The notes under the pieces were generated by a model. The model was not told the DNA's origin and made no database searches. It saw only the letters and a program-made list of their open reading frames with translations. From an uncultured Eubacteriales bacterium (GTDB lineage: Bacteria; Bacillota; Clostridia; Christensenellales; Aristaeellaceae), in NCBI GenBank assembly GCA_900553265.1, contig USDD01000048.1, forward strand, positions 1 to 20,882: 20,882 bases of DNA, in the 5' to 3' direction. Of this stretch, positions 7,098-14,978 are shown piece by piece. The translations under genes and the position numbers were made by a program. The first letter of the stretch is position 1. Each line of letters begins with the position of its first letter.

Positions 7098-8309
7098 TCA
7101 GATGTAGTCCGAGATATAGGGAATCTCGCCGAACAGAAGGTCGTCGATGAGCTGCACGGTCTCCTCGTCCGCCTGAAGCCGACCGAGCCGCTCGAGCTTC
7201 GCCGCCGTCTTGTAGCCGAGCAGCAGCGTCGTCAGCGTCGCGACGGAGAGCCGGACGGTGTGCTCGGCTCTGGCGTTTACGAGCCTGCACGCGCCGTTTC
7301 GGAAATCCACGGTAAAGGTTCGGTTGTTCCATTCGAGGAATTTGTCCTCCACCTCGAAGGAGACGCGCGCCCTTCCGCCCGCCGGATCGCACTGATATTT
7401 CTGGAGAAACTGCTCCACGTCCACGATTCGGCCCATGATGTAGGGACGGATGGACTCCTTGATGTCGCCGTCCTCCAGCTCGAAGGCGATGGGATCGCTG
7501 TAATACGAGCTGCCGCGAACCTCGTCGATCATCGAATCGTGGGCGCGGATGTACTCCCAGAGGCCCTCGTCCGCCTCGTGAGTCAGGTAGATCATCTCCT
7601 TGATGTGCATCACGTCGTCCTTGATGAGGTAGACCATGTAGCCCGACGGACGGTCGTTGGGGTCGTAATAGATGGCGACGACGGTGTCGTCCTCGTCCCA
7701 GCGCCAGTATTCCTCCCATGCGAGGGAATTGCGGAACAGGCAGCCGTGGGTCGCGGCGGCGAACTGGGCGTGGAGATTCTTGAAGTCCTCGTTGTCCCAG
7801 GGCACGCGGCGGACGTAGCCCGGCGCTTTCGCCTTCGTCGGAATCTGGCGATCCTTGACCGAGTAGGTGATCTTGTTGGAGACGATCTCCCAGCCCATCC
7901 TGCGGTAGAGCGGAATGGAATAGGGGAAGAGCAGCGCGAGGGACTGCTGGCGCTGGCGCATGTGGGTCAGAATCTGCAGCATCAGCCGCTTCATGATGCC
8001 GTTGCCCGAGTACTCGGGATAGGTGCAGACGCTGGTGACGAAGCCGATGGGATAGACTGCGCCGTAGATGTTCATCTTCAGCGGATAGACGGCGATCTGC
8101 GAGACGAGCGCGTCGTGGTCGAAGCACCCGAGCACGTCCGCGCGCTTCAGAATGGGAAACTTCGACTGCTTGATCTCGTCGTCGTGCCATCCTGTGGAAG
8201 TCAGCTCCTGCTCGGTGATCTGAAAGGCATAGCGGAGCAGGGCGTTGTACTGGTCGGCGTCGTCGGTGTTCAGATTTCGAATCTCAAATTCTGTGGTATT
8301 CGGCAGCAT
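7098..8309 (-). CDS. Eis-like GNAT N-acetyltransferase
   Basis: This 403-residue protein has the three-part layout of the Eis / enhanced-intracellular-survival family. It comprises an N-terminal GNAT domain with the acetyl-CoA loop around VCTYPEYSGNGIMKRLMLQI (about residues 93-112), a central second GNAT-like domain, and a C-terminal sterol-carrier-like domain (FTVDFRNGACRLV, VRLSVATLTTLLLGYKT). Family members acetylate amines, including aminoglycosides for mycobacterial Eis, but most clostridial ones have no known substrate. In Eis the C-terminal carboxylate takes part in catalysis, and this protein likewise ends at the expected point (PYISDYI). AGAGGT lies 5 bases upstream of the ATG. It sits 43 bases after threonine aldolase and is probably the last gene of the long minus-strand run. 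Confidence 0.87.
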   Translation of the reverse strand: MLPNTTEFEIRNLNTDDADQYNALLRYAFQITEQELTSTGWHDDEIKQSKFPILKRADVLGCFDHDALVSQIAVYPLKMNIYGAVYPIGFVTSVCTYPEYSGNGIMKRLMLQILTHMRQRQQSLALLFPYSIPLYRRMGWEIVSNKITYSVKDRQIPTKAKAPGYVRRVPWDNEDFKNLHAQFAAATHGCLFRNSLAWEEYWRWDEDDTVVAIYYDPNDRPSGYMVYLIKDDVMHIKEMIYLTHEADEGLWEYIRAHDSMIDEVRGSSYYSDPIAFELEDGDIKESIRPYIMGRIVDVEQFLQKYQCDPAGGRARVSFEVEDKFLEWNNRTFTVDFRNGACRLVNARAEHTVRLSVATLTTLLLGYKTAAKLERLGRLQADEETVQLIDDLLFGEIPYISDYI

Positions 8310-8352
8310 ATTTACCTCTTGAGAAATCGAGTGGTTCTGGTGGTGGGGGTCG

Positions 8353-9387
8353 TCAGAGCGCGCGAAGATCGGCGATCAGCTGGCGCACGTCCTCCGGACG
8401 CGTGGCCCAGCTGGTGCAGAAGCGCACGGCGCTGTGGCTTTCGTCCACGCGGCACTGATAGGAGAAGGCGTACTCGCCGCGCAGCGCGTCCAGATGCGCA
8501 TCGGGCAGGATGGGGAACAGCTGGTTGGTCGGGCTGTTCACGAGGAAGGGATAGCCCTTTTCGGTCAGCGCCTCGCGCAGCTCCTTCGCCAGCGCGACGG
8601 CATGCCGGGAGAGCTCCTCGTACAGGCCGTCGCGGAACAGCTCGTCGAACTGAATGCCCAGCAGCCGGCCCTTGGCCAGCATCGCGCCGCGCTGTTTGAT
8701 GAGATAGCGGAAATCCCGCTTCAGCTCGTCCTTCAGAATCAGCAGCGCCTCGCCGAACAGCGCGCCCTGCTTGGTTCCGCCGATGTAGAACGCGTCGCAG
8801 AGCTGGGCAAGGCACGGCAGATCCACGTCGTTTTCCGGCGCGGCCATGCCGTAGCCCAGCCGCGCGCCGTCGATGTAGAACGTCAGGTTCCATTCGCGGC
8901 TGACCTCGCGCAGCGCCTGAAGCTCGGCGCGGGAGTAGAGCGTGCCCAGCTCGGTGGGCTGAGAGATGTACAGCGCGCCGGGCATGACGAGATGCTCGTG
9001 GGCCTCGTCGGAGAAGTGGGCAAGGCACGCCTTCGCGACCTGCTCGGCGGTGATCTTGCCGTCCGCCGCGGGCAGCGCGAGCACCTTGTGCCCGCCGGCC
9101 TCGATCGCGCCCGTCTCGTGGGTAGCGATGTGCGCCGTCTCCGCGGCCAGCACGCCCTGATAGGGCTTCAGCACCGCGGCCAGCACGATCAGGTTCGTCT
9201 GGGTTCCGCCCACCAGAAAGTGAACGTCCGCGCCCGGAGCCTGACAGCGCTGACGCAGCAGCGCCCGGGCGGACTGACAGAATTCATCCTCGCCATAGCC
9301 GGGCGTCTGGGTCATATTGGTCTGGGACAGACGCTCGAGAATTCTCGGATGCGCGCCCTCCAGATAGTCGCAGTTCAGTCGAATCAT
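8353..9387 (-). CDS. ltaE: low-specificity L-threonine aldolase
   Basis: This 344-residue fold-type I PLP enzyme splits L-threonine or L-allo-threonine into glycine and acetaldehyde. Family marks are present: GYGEDEF near residue 31, FLVGGTQTNL near 57, HETGAIEAGGHKV near 90, YIDGARLGYG near 171 (Asp173 contacts the pyridine nitrogen), and the Schiff-base lysine in YIGGTKQGALFGE (Lys206). The length matches the family. The ATG at 9387 is 8 bases downstream of GGAGGA. It lies 127 bases after the DUF523 gene, with a hairpin in between, and 43 bases before the acetyltransferase. Close relatives acting on other beta-hydroxy amino acids (phenylserine aldolases) cannot be excluded. It could supply glycine or degrade threonine; the neighbours do not indicate which. 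Confidence 0.9.
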   Translation of the reverse strand: MIRLNCDYLEGAHPRILERLSQTNMTQTPGYGEDEFCQSARALLRQRCQAPGADVHFLVGGTQTNLIVLAAVLKPYQGVLAAETAHIATHETGAIEAGGHKVLALPAADGKITAEQVAKACLAHFSDEAHEHLVMPGALYISQPTELGTLYSRAELQALREVSREWNLTFYIDGARLGYGMAAPENDVDLPCLAQLCDAFYIGGTKQGALFGEALLILKDELKRDFRYLIKQRGAMLAKGRLLGIQFDELFRDGLYEELSRHAVALAKELREALTEKGYPFLVNSPTNQLFPILPDAHLDALRGEYAFSYQCRVDESHSAVRFCTSWATRPEDVRQLIADLRAL

Positions 9388-9451
9388 TGCCTTTGTCCTC
9401 CAGATGAGTTTGAACGTGTTTTGAGTTTTTTTGCGGCAGGCTATTGCGCAG

Positions 9452-9491
9452 GCATCCGGCGCTGTGCGTTTTTTTGTGCAGCGCCGGATGC
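9452..9491. repeat. intercistronic inverted repeat (stable hairpin)
   Basis: GCATCCGGCGCTG (9452-9464) is a perfect inverted match to CAGCGCCGGATGC (9479-9491). Three more pairs (two wobble) extend it to a 16-bp stem around an 8-base T-rich loop. It sits in the 127-base gap between the DUF523 and threonine aldolase genes. In the minus transcript it has A-runs and no U-tract after it, so it looks more like an mRNA stabiliser, processing site or attenuator than a classical terminator. Confidence 0.7.
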
Positions 9492-9514
9492 TCGGTTCCC
9501 GGACGCCGCGTTTT

Positions 9515-9979
9515 TCAGTCCTGCGCCGCGTCTGCTTCGATGCGCGTAAGCAGCTCCTCCAGCCGGGATTCGCCGAAGACCTCCACGCCGGCGGCCTTCA
9601 GCAGCTGAGCCGTCACGCCGTCCCCGGGAATTTTCGCGCCGGAGAAGGTTCCGTCGTAGATGGTTCCCGAGCCGCAGGACGGGCTGCGCTCCTTCAGCAC
9701 GGCGTATTTCGCCCCATACAGCTTCGCAAGACGCAGCGCTTCCTCCGCGCCGCGGCGATAGGCCTCGGTCACGTCGCCGCCGTTCCGGGTGCACACCCGG
9801 TCGCCTTGGCGCTCGGCAGGCGTGCGCGGCGTGCACAGGCCGCCCAGCTGCTCCGGGCAAACGGGAATCCAGCCCCGGACGCAGGCCTCGCGGCGGACGG
9901 CCTCGACCACGGCGCACTTTCCGTCATAGCGGCAGGTCGCGCCCAGCAGACAGGCGCTGACCAGCACGCGCGGGGTCAC
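9515..9979 (-). CDS. DUF523 family cysteine-rich protein
   Basis: This 154-residue protein matches the DUF523 family. It starts RVLVSACLLGATCRYDGK, then has WIPVCPEQLGGLCTPRTPAE and AVLKERSPSCGSGTIYDGTF, giving the conserved cysteines CLLGxxCRYDG, CPExxGGLxTPR and KxxSPSCG. It has no signal peptide. The molecular function of the family is not established; the cysteine pattern suggests metal or Fe-S binding or thiol chemistry (inference). The GTG start at 9979 overlaps the beta-galactosidase stop (GTGA) and follows GAGG by 7 bases, so translation is coupled. It has family-typical length and no sign of truncation. Confidence 0.88.
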   Translation of the reverse strand: MTPRVLVSACLLGATCRYDGKCAVVEAVRREACVRGWIPVCPEQLGGLCTPRTPAERQGDRVCTRNGGDVTEAYRRGAEEALRLAKLYGAKYAVLKERSPSCGSGTIYDGTFSGAKIPGDGVTAQLLKAAGVEVFGESRLEELLTRIEADAAQD

Positions 9980-11970
9980 GCCTGCGCCTCTGCGTACCGG
10001 AGTACGCGCACCTCGTAGGGCTTGAGCTCCACGCGGCCCTTCAGCGCTTCGCCGGTGAGCAGGTCGACGGCGGTTGCGTCCAGCTCCGCCTGCGCGGGCT
10101 TTCCGGCGGTCTCCACCCAGATCACGCCGCGCTGTCCATCGCCCCGGCGGGGAACGACGACGACATCGCCCTCGACCTTCGGAGCTTTTACGCCGCTGTC
10201 CGCGCAGGCCATGGTCAGCAGGCGGCGCATGTCGGCCTCGGACGGCACGCTGCCCAGCAGCACGACCTCGCCCCTGCCGACCCTGCGGCGCATGACGAGG
10301 GACTTGCCCAGAATCGCCGCGTGTCCGGCGGTGACGCGCACCAGCGCATCCTCGCCGCAGTCCTCGCTGATTTCGAACCACTTCTCGCCATGGAACGCCT
10401 CGCCGTCGGCCCATTCGGCCTGCACGCGGTTTTCCGTGTCCGGCACGCCGTAGAGCCAGCGCACGCCGGTCAGCTCCTCCAGCATGCCGTAGAAGCGGTC
10501 GCGATAGCGCGCGCCGTCGGCGTTGCGCACGTCGGTCAGCGGGCCGACAACCCAGGTGCCGCCGTTTCGCACCCACTGCGCCATGCGCGCGCCGAGATCA
10601 TGATCCTCCAGCGTCATGACCATGGGCGTGAAGATCAGGCGATAGCCGTCCAGCGGCGCGCCCGCGTCGATCACGTCCGGGCGCAGGCCCGCGCGGAGCA
10701 TCGGCCGATACCAGCGATCCTGCACGCAGGGCATGTACTGCCAGCCCTCCACCACCGGCTGGCTGGCGTGCATGTTCCAGCTCGCGGGCGTGAAGTGCAG
10801 CGCCAGATCGGACTGGACGCGGGTGGCGTTCAGGAAGTCCGCCGCGGCGCGGAAGCCGGCGGCCACTTCTTTGACCTCGCCCACGGCCACCATGTCCCGG
10901 CCGCTGGAGTCGATCACCGCGCCGTGCATCAGCTCATGGCCCGCCCAGTGGGTGCGCCACAGCCAGTACATGTTCGCCTCGCCGCCCATGGCCACGGGCA
11001 GCCAGGAATTGGCCCGGCAGAAGCCGTCGGGCTTCAGACTCTGGGTGATGGCGACGGAGCCGTTCCAGCAGGTGGCCGTCTCGGTGTTCCAGAAGGGATG
11101 CTCCTTCAGCGGGCGCAGCGCGTCGAACCAGAAGGCCGCGCCGTAGAGATCGCCGGGCGTGTTGTAGTGGTTGAACTGCACGATGTCCAGCTTTTCGGTC
11201 AGCCTTCGGTAGTCCATGCCGTTGACGGGCATGGTGTCCGTGCCCACGGGCACATGGACGTGGCGATGGAGAATCTCCGCCTGCCGATGGACGAATTCCA
11301 CATGGGAATTCTGCTGGAACGCCTCCCACTCGGCAACGAGATGCGGGTTATGCCACGCGTCCCGGGGTGCGGGCACGTCGGCGAAATCGTCGTACCACTG
11401 GCTGAACAGGTTCAGGTTCCAGGCGTCGTTCAGCGCGTCGATGGTCTTAAACTTCGCCCGCAGATGCTCGCGGAACTTTGCCTGACAGGTGGGGCAGAAG
11501 CAGCCGCCGTTCCAGGCGTAGATCTCGTTGTCGATCTGCCAGCCGAGAATGGCGGGATCGTCGGCGAATTCCCCGGCCATTTTTTCGACGATGCGCAGGC
11601 AGTATTCGTTGTAATGGGCGTTGTTGGAGCAGCAGTGCCGCCGACCGCCGTGGGACGCGGTGCGGCCGTCACGGTTCTCCATCATCACGTCGGGATACAG
11701 CCGGCTGAGCCAGCGCGGCGGCGTGGCCGTGGGCGTGCCCATCACCACGCCGATGTCCAGCGCGCGGGCGCGGTCGACGACCTTGTGAAAGAAGGAAAAG
11801 TCGAACTCGCCGGGTGCGGGCTCCATGCGGTGCCAGGCGAATTCGCCGATGCGCACCACGTTGATGCCGATTTCCTTCATGCGCGCAAAATCGCGCTCCA
11901 TTTCCTCCTCGGGCCAGTCCTCGGGGTAGTAGGCTACGCCCAGATAGGGCGGCTTGGGCAGTTGATTCAT
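9976..11970 (-). CDS. GH42 beta-galactosidase
   Basis: This 664-residue enzyme belongs to glycoside hydrolase family 42, which removes terminal beta-D-galactose with retention of configuration. The N-terminus GVAYYPEDWPEEEMERDFARM is characteristic. The catalytic acid/base is Glu149 in WQIDNEI and the nucleophile is Glu297 in FWNTETA. Cys113, Cys157, Cys159 and Cys162 match the spacing of the structural zinc cluster known from the Thermus enzyme. A trimerisation domain (about 380-590) and a C-terminal beta domain ending in ELKPYEVRVLRY follow the barrel. There is no signal peptide, so it acts in the cytosol on imported galactosides; no transporter lies nearby. The start follows AGGAGA and overlaps the upstream stop (ATGA). 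The context of MBL hydrolases rather than sugar genes is unusual for GH42. Confidence 0.95.
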   Translation of the reverse strand: MNQLPKPPYLGVAYYPEDWPEEEMERDFARMKEIGINVVRIGEFAWHRMEPAPGEFDFSFFHKVVDRARALDIGVVMGTPTATPPRWLSRLYPDVMMENRDGRTASHGGRRHCCSNNAHYNEYCLRIVEKMAGEFADDPAILGWQIDNEIYAWNGGCFCPTCQAKFREHLRAKFKTIDALNDAWNLNLFSQWYDDFADVPAPRDAWHNPHLVAEWEAFQQNSHVEFVHRQAEILHRHVHVPVGTDTMPVNGMDYRRLTEKLDIVQFNHYNTPGDLYGAAFWFDALRPLKEHPFWNTETATCWNGSVAITQSLKPDGFCRANSWLPVAMGGEANMYWLWRTHWAGHELMHGAVIDSSGRDMVAVGEVKEVAAGFRAAADFLNATRVQSDLALHFTPASWNMHASQPVVEGWQYMPCVQDRWYRPMLRAGLRPDVIDAGAPLDGYRLIFTPMVMTLEDHDLGARMAQWVRNGGTWVVGPLTDVRNADGARYRDRFYGMLEELTGVRWLYGVPDTENRVQAEWADGEAFHGEKWFEISEDCGEDALVRVTAGHAAILGKSLVMRRRVGRGEVVLLGSVPSEADMRRLLTMACADSGVKAPKVEGDVVVVPRRGDGQRGVIWVETAGKPAQAELDATAVDLLTGEALKGRVELKPYEVRVLRYAEAQA

Positions 11971-12842
11971 AATTCTTCTCCTTTCGTGTTCAGGGTCATG
12001 CCGTCATAGCTCACGCGAAAGCCGGGCAGCCGCCGGCAGAGCTCCTCGTAAGGCGCGAGGCCGTTGTGGGAAAAGTGGTTGGATACAAAGATCGTGTGCG
12101 CGTCCGCCGCGCCGTTGGCCAGCAGCTTTTCCCGCATGCGCAGGTTGTCGTTGATTCCCATGTGGCCGTAGTAATCACAGTCCTGCACACCGTTGGTGCA
12201 GTCCATGGAGATCAGGTCGAGCTTCCGCCCGGCGAGGAACTCCATGTCCCGGGGTGTGAACTCGTCCGTGTCGTGGGCGTAGAGCAGACTCTCGCCGCCG
12301 CGCTCGATCAGATAGAACAGCGCCTCCTCCGAGCGATGCAGCGCCTTGCCGTCCGCCGCCGTCACGGGATAGCGGTCGGAATCGCTTTGAACGCAGTGCA
12401 CCGCATCCAGCGCCGTCACCCGATAGCCGTCGATCTCCGTCGGCTCGAAGGGGCGAATGCGCTCAAAGCGCAGGCGCGGGTTCAGATGGGGCCGCAGCGC
12501 TTCGCCCACCGCCTCGTTGCCGTAGACGGTCAGCGGCACGTCGTCGGGAGCAAAGTGGCCGTAGCCCTCCTGGCGATAGGCCAGATCGGTGGGCAGCAGG
12601 TGGTCGTCGTGGCTGTGGGTAATCAGCACCGCGCGCAGGTTTGTGTAGTCCACGCCGCAGTCCAGCATCTGCTTAAACGAATCCGGGCCGAAGTCCAGCT
12701 TGAGCCGGCCGTCGACGATGGAGCCCGCGCGGCTTCGAATTTCCCGGTCGCCGCGGGCGCGGGCGTAGCGGCAGTGGGCACATGTGCAGAACAGCGCCGG
12801 CGCGCCCTCGGCGGCGGCGGTTCCCATAAACTGTATTTTCAT
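11967..12842 (-). CDS. PhnP-like metallo-beta-lactamase-fold hydrolase
   Basis: This 291-residue protein has the MBL metal motif THSHDDH (His76, His78, Asp80, His81), AHDTDEF (second-metal Asp) and VSNHFSH near the end. An N-terminal cysteine cluster CTCAHC (19-24) recalls the structural zinc site of PhnP, the phosphoribosyl cyclic phosphate phosphodiesterase. It therefore most resembles the PhnP branch of phosphodiesterases. No other phosphonate (phn) genes are present, so the in vivo substrate may be another cyclic phosphate or nucleotide. The ATG at 12842 follows GGAGG by 9 bases; an upstream in-frame extension to 13178 would overlap the previous gene and lacks support. Its stop overlaps the GH42 start, so the two are made together. 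Confidence 0.85.
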   Translation of the reverse strand: MKIQFMGTAAAEGAPALFCTCAHCRYARARGDREIRSRAGSIVDGRLKLDFGPDSFKQMLDCGVDYTNLRAVLITHSHDDHLLPTDLAYRQEGYGHFAPDDVPLTVYGNEAVGEALRPHLNPRLRFERIRPFEPTEIDGYRVTALDAVHCVQSDSDRYPVTAADGKALHRSEEALFYLIERGGESLLYAHDTDEFTPRDMEFLAGRKLDLISMDCTNGVQDCDYYGHMGINDNLRMREKLLANGAADAHTIFVSNHFSHNGLAPYEELCRRLPGFRVSYDGMTLNTKGEEL

Positions 12843-12865
12843 AAGCCTTTTCCTCCGTGGTGTTT

Positions 12866-13675
12866 TTAGCGAATTTTTCCCCGGCGCTGCACCATGCTCG
12901 CGCTGCCGAAGGCGTACACGCGCAGGCGCAGCAGCGGAAGCAGCCCCGAGGCCTTGCCCTTCTCCTCGCCCGAGAGCATGCGGTCGCACAGCGCGATCAT
13001 GTCCTCCACCGTGCGCAGACACAATAGCCGGGCGTGGGGCGAGGTGGAATAGGGCAGCCCCTGAAGCCGATGGCCGCCGTAGAAGCGGTAGTCGCGATAG
13101 GGCCGGAGCTTCGGCAGCAGCTCGGACAGGCTCTCCCGATAGCGCCGCACGCTCTGGGCGAAGGGCAGCCACATCCACGCCGCCTCGCCCGAGCCGAACG
13201 CGTCGCCGGTGAACAGCGCGCGGTGCCGGTCGTCCACGAAGATTGCGCTGCCCGGCGTGTGTCCCGGCGCGTGCAGCACCCGGACGGAGAACCCGCCCAG
13301 ATCGAACGCGTCACCATCGTCCATGGGCGTAAACCGCGCGGCCCAGTAGCGCCTGCGCGGTACGCGGAACAGAATCTGTCCCATCCGAAACAGCAGCGAC
13401 AGCCGCCCCGGCCATGCGTACAGATCGCCGCGGTGCAGATAGACGGTTTCGAATTCGTCCGCGCGCTCCATGTGATCCACATGGGCATGGGTCAGCGCAA
13501 GGACGATGGGCTTGTCCGTCAGCGTTCGCAGCACGGGCAGCAGCGGCTCCGCGCCCATGCCGGTATCGATCAGCAGCGCGCGCTCGTCGCCCTCGATGAG
13601 ATACAGCGAACCCTGATGCGCGTCGTCCAGCGCCCACAGGCCGTCGGCGATGCGTTCGATGCGCGTGTCCTTCAT
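12866..13675 (-). CDS. metallo-beta-lactamase-fold hydrolase (glyoxalase II-like)
   Basis: This 269-residue protein carries the full MBL set: LTHAHVDH (His63, His65, Asp67, His68), HAPGHTPGS, FTGDAFGS and YGGHR. The HTPGS and TGD motifs place it in the glyoxalase II / RNase Z-like hydrolase superfamily, with two metal ions. The leader YLIEGDERALLIDTGMG is the usual first beta hairpin. The substrate is unknown; thioesters, lactones or phosphodiesters are all possible. There is no signal peptide. The ATG at 13675 overlaps the TGA of the preceding MBL gene (ATGA) with GGAG 8 bases upstream, so the two are coupled. It is the middle member of three consecutive MBL-fold genes that differ clearly in sequence and so are not recent tandem duplicates. 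Confidence 0.9.
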   Translation of the reverse strand: MKDTRIERIADGLWALDDAHQGSLYLIEGDERALLIDTGMGAEPLLPVLRTLTDKPIVLALTHAHVDHMERADEFETVYLHRGDLYAWPGRLSLLFRMGQILFRVPRRRYWAARFTPMDDGDAFDLGGFSVRVLHAPGHTPGSAIFVDDRHRALFTGDAFGSGEAAWMWLPFAQSVRRYRESLSELLPKLRPYRDYRFYGGHRLQGLPYSTSPHARLLCLRTVEDMIALCDRMLSGEEKGKASGLLPLLRLRVYAFGSASMVQRRGKIR

Positions 13676-14301
13676 CGCGCAGGCTCCATGACCAGCGCGG
13701 AAGGCCGCGCGCCGCCGGGCAGAATTTCCAGCTCGCTGCCCGCGCGAACGCCCTGCGTGCGGCGCAGGAATTCTGTCTCGTCCGAGATGGGGAAGCGGCA
13801 GTATTCGTTGGCGAAGTGCATGCCCACGACGGTGACGGGCTTCAGCCGCTCAATCAGTCGGACGGCCTCGGGCGTGTCGATGGTGTAATAGCCGCCGATG
13901 GGAATCAGCATCAGGTCGAGGCGCTCCAGCTTCTGCATCACCTGCGCGCTCGGCTCGCAGCCCAGATCGCCCAGATGCGCGATGCGAAGCCCGTCGCCCT
14001 CGATCAGGAAGATCACGTTCCGGCCGCGCTTCGCACCCTGCGCGTCGTCGTGGTAGGAGGGCAGACCCGTGATGTGCAGGCTGCGGAAGTAGAACTCGCC
14101 GATGCGGTCGAACACGGTGGGGTCGCCGGTCAGCGACTGAACGAAATTGTGGTCGCTGTGGCCGTGGCTGACCAGCGCCGCGTCGGCGCGCGCCGTGCAG
14201 AGAGGATAGCCCACGTGCTCGTCGAAGGGATCGGTCACCAGCGTCGTGCCGTCGGCAAAGGTCATGCCGAAGCAGGAATGGCCGTACCATTTCAGTTTCA
14301 T
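13672..14301 (-). CDS. UPF0173-like metal-dependent hydrolase (MBL fold)
   Basis: This 209-residue protein begins KLKWYGHSCFGMTFADGTTL then VTDPF, the standard start of the UPF0173/YtkL and UlaG-like branch of the MBL superfamily. The metal-binding motif is SHGHSDH (His46, His48, Asp50, His51), with IAHLGDLG supplying the second-metal Asp and GMHFANEY a later His. Relatives include L-ascorbate-6-phosphate lactonase (UlaG) and many uncharacterised hydrolases; nothing here fixes the substrate. AAAGGAG lies 8 bases before the ATG. It begins two bases after the stop of the unknown gene upstream and overlaps the next MBL gene. At 209 residues it is slightly short but has all catalytic motifs. Confidence 0.88.
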   Translation of the reverse strand: MKLKWYGHSCFGMTFADGTTLVTDPFDEHVGYPLCTARADAALVSHGHSDHNFVQSLTGDPTVFDRIGEFYFRSLHITGLPSYHDDAQGAKRGRNVIFLIEGDGLRIAHLGDLGCEPSAQVMQKLERLDLMLIPIGGYYTIDTPEAVRLIERLKPVTVVGMHFANEYCRFPISDETEFLRRTQGVRAGSELEILPGGARPSALVMEPAR

Positions 14302-14303
14302 GC

Positions 14304-14810
14304 TTAAAGCTCCTTTCCGGGAGAATCGTTCAGATCGTATAGAATCACCGCGCAGGCATAGGCGCCGCCGCAGCTTCTGCGCAGGCAGAGAGCCGCCAGC
14401 TGTCGGGCGCGGCGATCGTAATCCTCCGCGCCGCCGTGCTCCGCCCGCCGAAGCCCCTCGGCAAAGACGGTGAGCGCCTCGCTGCAGACGGGCAGGCCGC
14501 GCAGCTGCGTCAGCGAGCGAGTCAGAAAGTCCGGCGGATCCGGCCGGGCGCGCTCGAATTGGTCAATCATATCCGCGCCGGGCAAAACCGCCAGCAGCCC
14601 GCCCCGCGCCTGAACGCGCCATCCCGCGCGGCAGAGCCGCTCCGTCAGCGCGCCCGCGTCCGAAAATGCCGGCGCGTTGGTCACGAACAGCGCGTCTCCG
14701 CGATCCCGCCGCAGGAACGCCCGCTCGGGCAGCATCGCAGCGATCTCGCCGCGCATCGCCGCGGCAAGCGCGCGCGCGTCCACGCGGACAGACGGTTCAA
14801 AATTCGTCAA
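14304..14810 (-). CDS. hypothetical protein, unknown family
   Basis: I do not recognise this 168-residue protein. It is soluble, arginine- and alanine-rich, with an N-terminal segment LPERAFLRRDRGDALFVTNA and a mixed alpha/beta appearance (GDALFVTNAP, WRVQARGGLLAVLPG as likely strands). Helices follow (SLTQLRGLPVCSEALTVFAE) and a C-terminal cysteine patch (ALCLRRSCGGAYACAVILY). There is no signal peptide or membrane segment. The start is a TTG at 14810, 8 bases downstream of CGGAGG; no better ATG or GTG start with a binding site was found. Its stop is two bases before the UPF0173-like gene, and the codon use matches its neighbours, so it looks like a genuine operon member. Confidence 0.7.
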   Translation of the reverse strand: MTNFEPSVRVDARALAAAMRGEIAAMLPERAFLRRDRGDALFVTNAPAFSDAGALTERLCRAGWRVQARGGLLAVLPGADMIDQFERARPDPPDFLTRSLTQLRGLPVCSEALTVFAEGLRRAEHGGAEDYDRRARQLAALCLRRSCGGAYACAVILYDLNDSPGKEL

Positions 14811-14843
14811 GACAAAGACCTCCGAGGAAGAATGGGGCGAGGT

Positions 14844-14978
14844 TCAGAGCGCGCGCTGCTCAGCCATAACGGAGAGTGCCGCCTTGGAAAACGCAGAGGA
14901 GACGAAGCAGGCATCCGTCCATTTGTCGGCTTCCGCGCAGCTTGTTTTTGCAGGGTGAAGCCCGAGAAACAGTTTCAC
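14844..14978 (-). CDS. possible small protein of 44 residues
   Basis: A GTG at 14978 overlaps the Nnr stop codon (GTGA) and opens a 44-codon frame: (M)KLFLGLHPAKTSCAEADK, then WTDACFVSSAFSKAALSV and MAEQRAL before TGA. The coupled start is the same arrangement seen at several other junctions here, and the frame fills most of the 164-base gap before the next gene. There is no clear ribosome binding site (only GGGAAG right at the start codon), no known motif, and the length could arise by chance. It may be the remnant of a longer gene. Treat it as a candidate only. Confidence 0.3.
   Translation of the reverse strand: MKLFLGLHPAKTSCAEADKWTDACFVSSAFSKAALSVMAEQRAL

Noticed and set aside
10321..12009. 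A 562-codon plus-strand frame opposite the beta-galactosidase
   Set aside because: GH42 catalytic residues and zinc cysteines are all on the minus strand; the opposite frame is a compositional artefact.
12843..13178. N-terminal extension of the PhnP-like hydrolase
   Set aside because: It would overlap the preceding MBL gene by over 300 bases and encodes Arg/Ala-rich nonsense; the ATG at 12842 has a good ribosome binding site and the family N-terminus.
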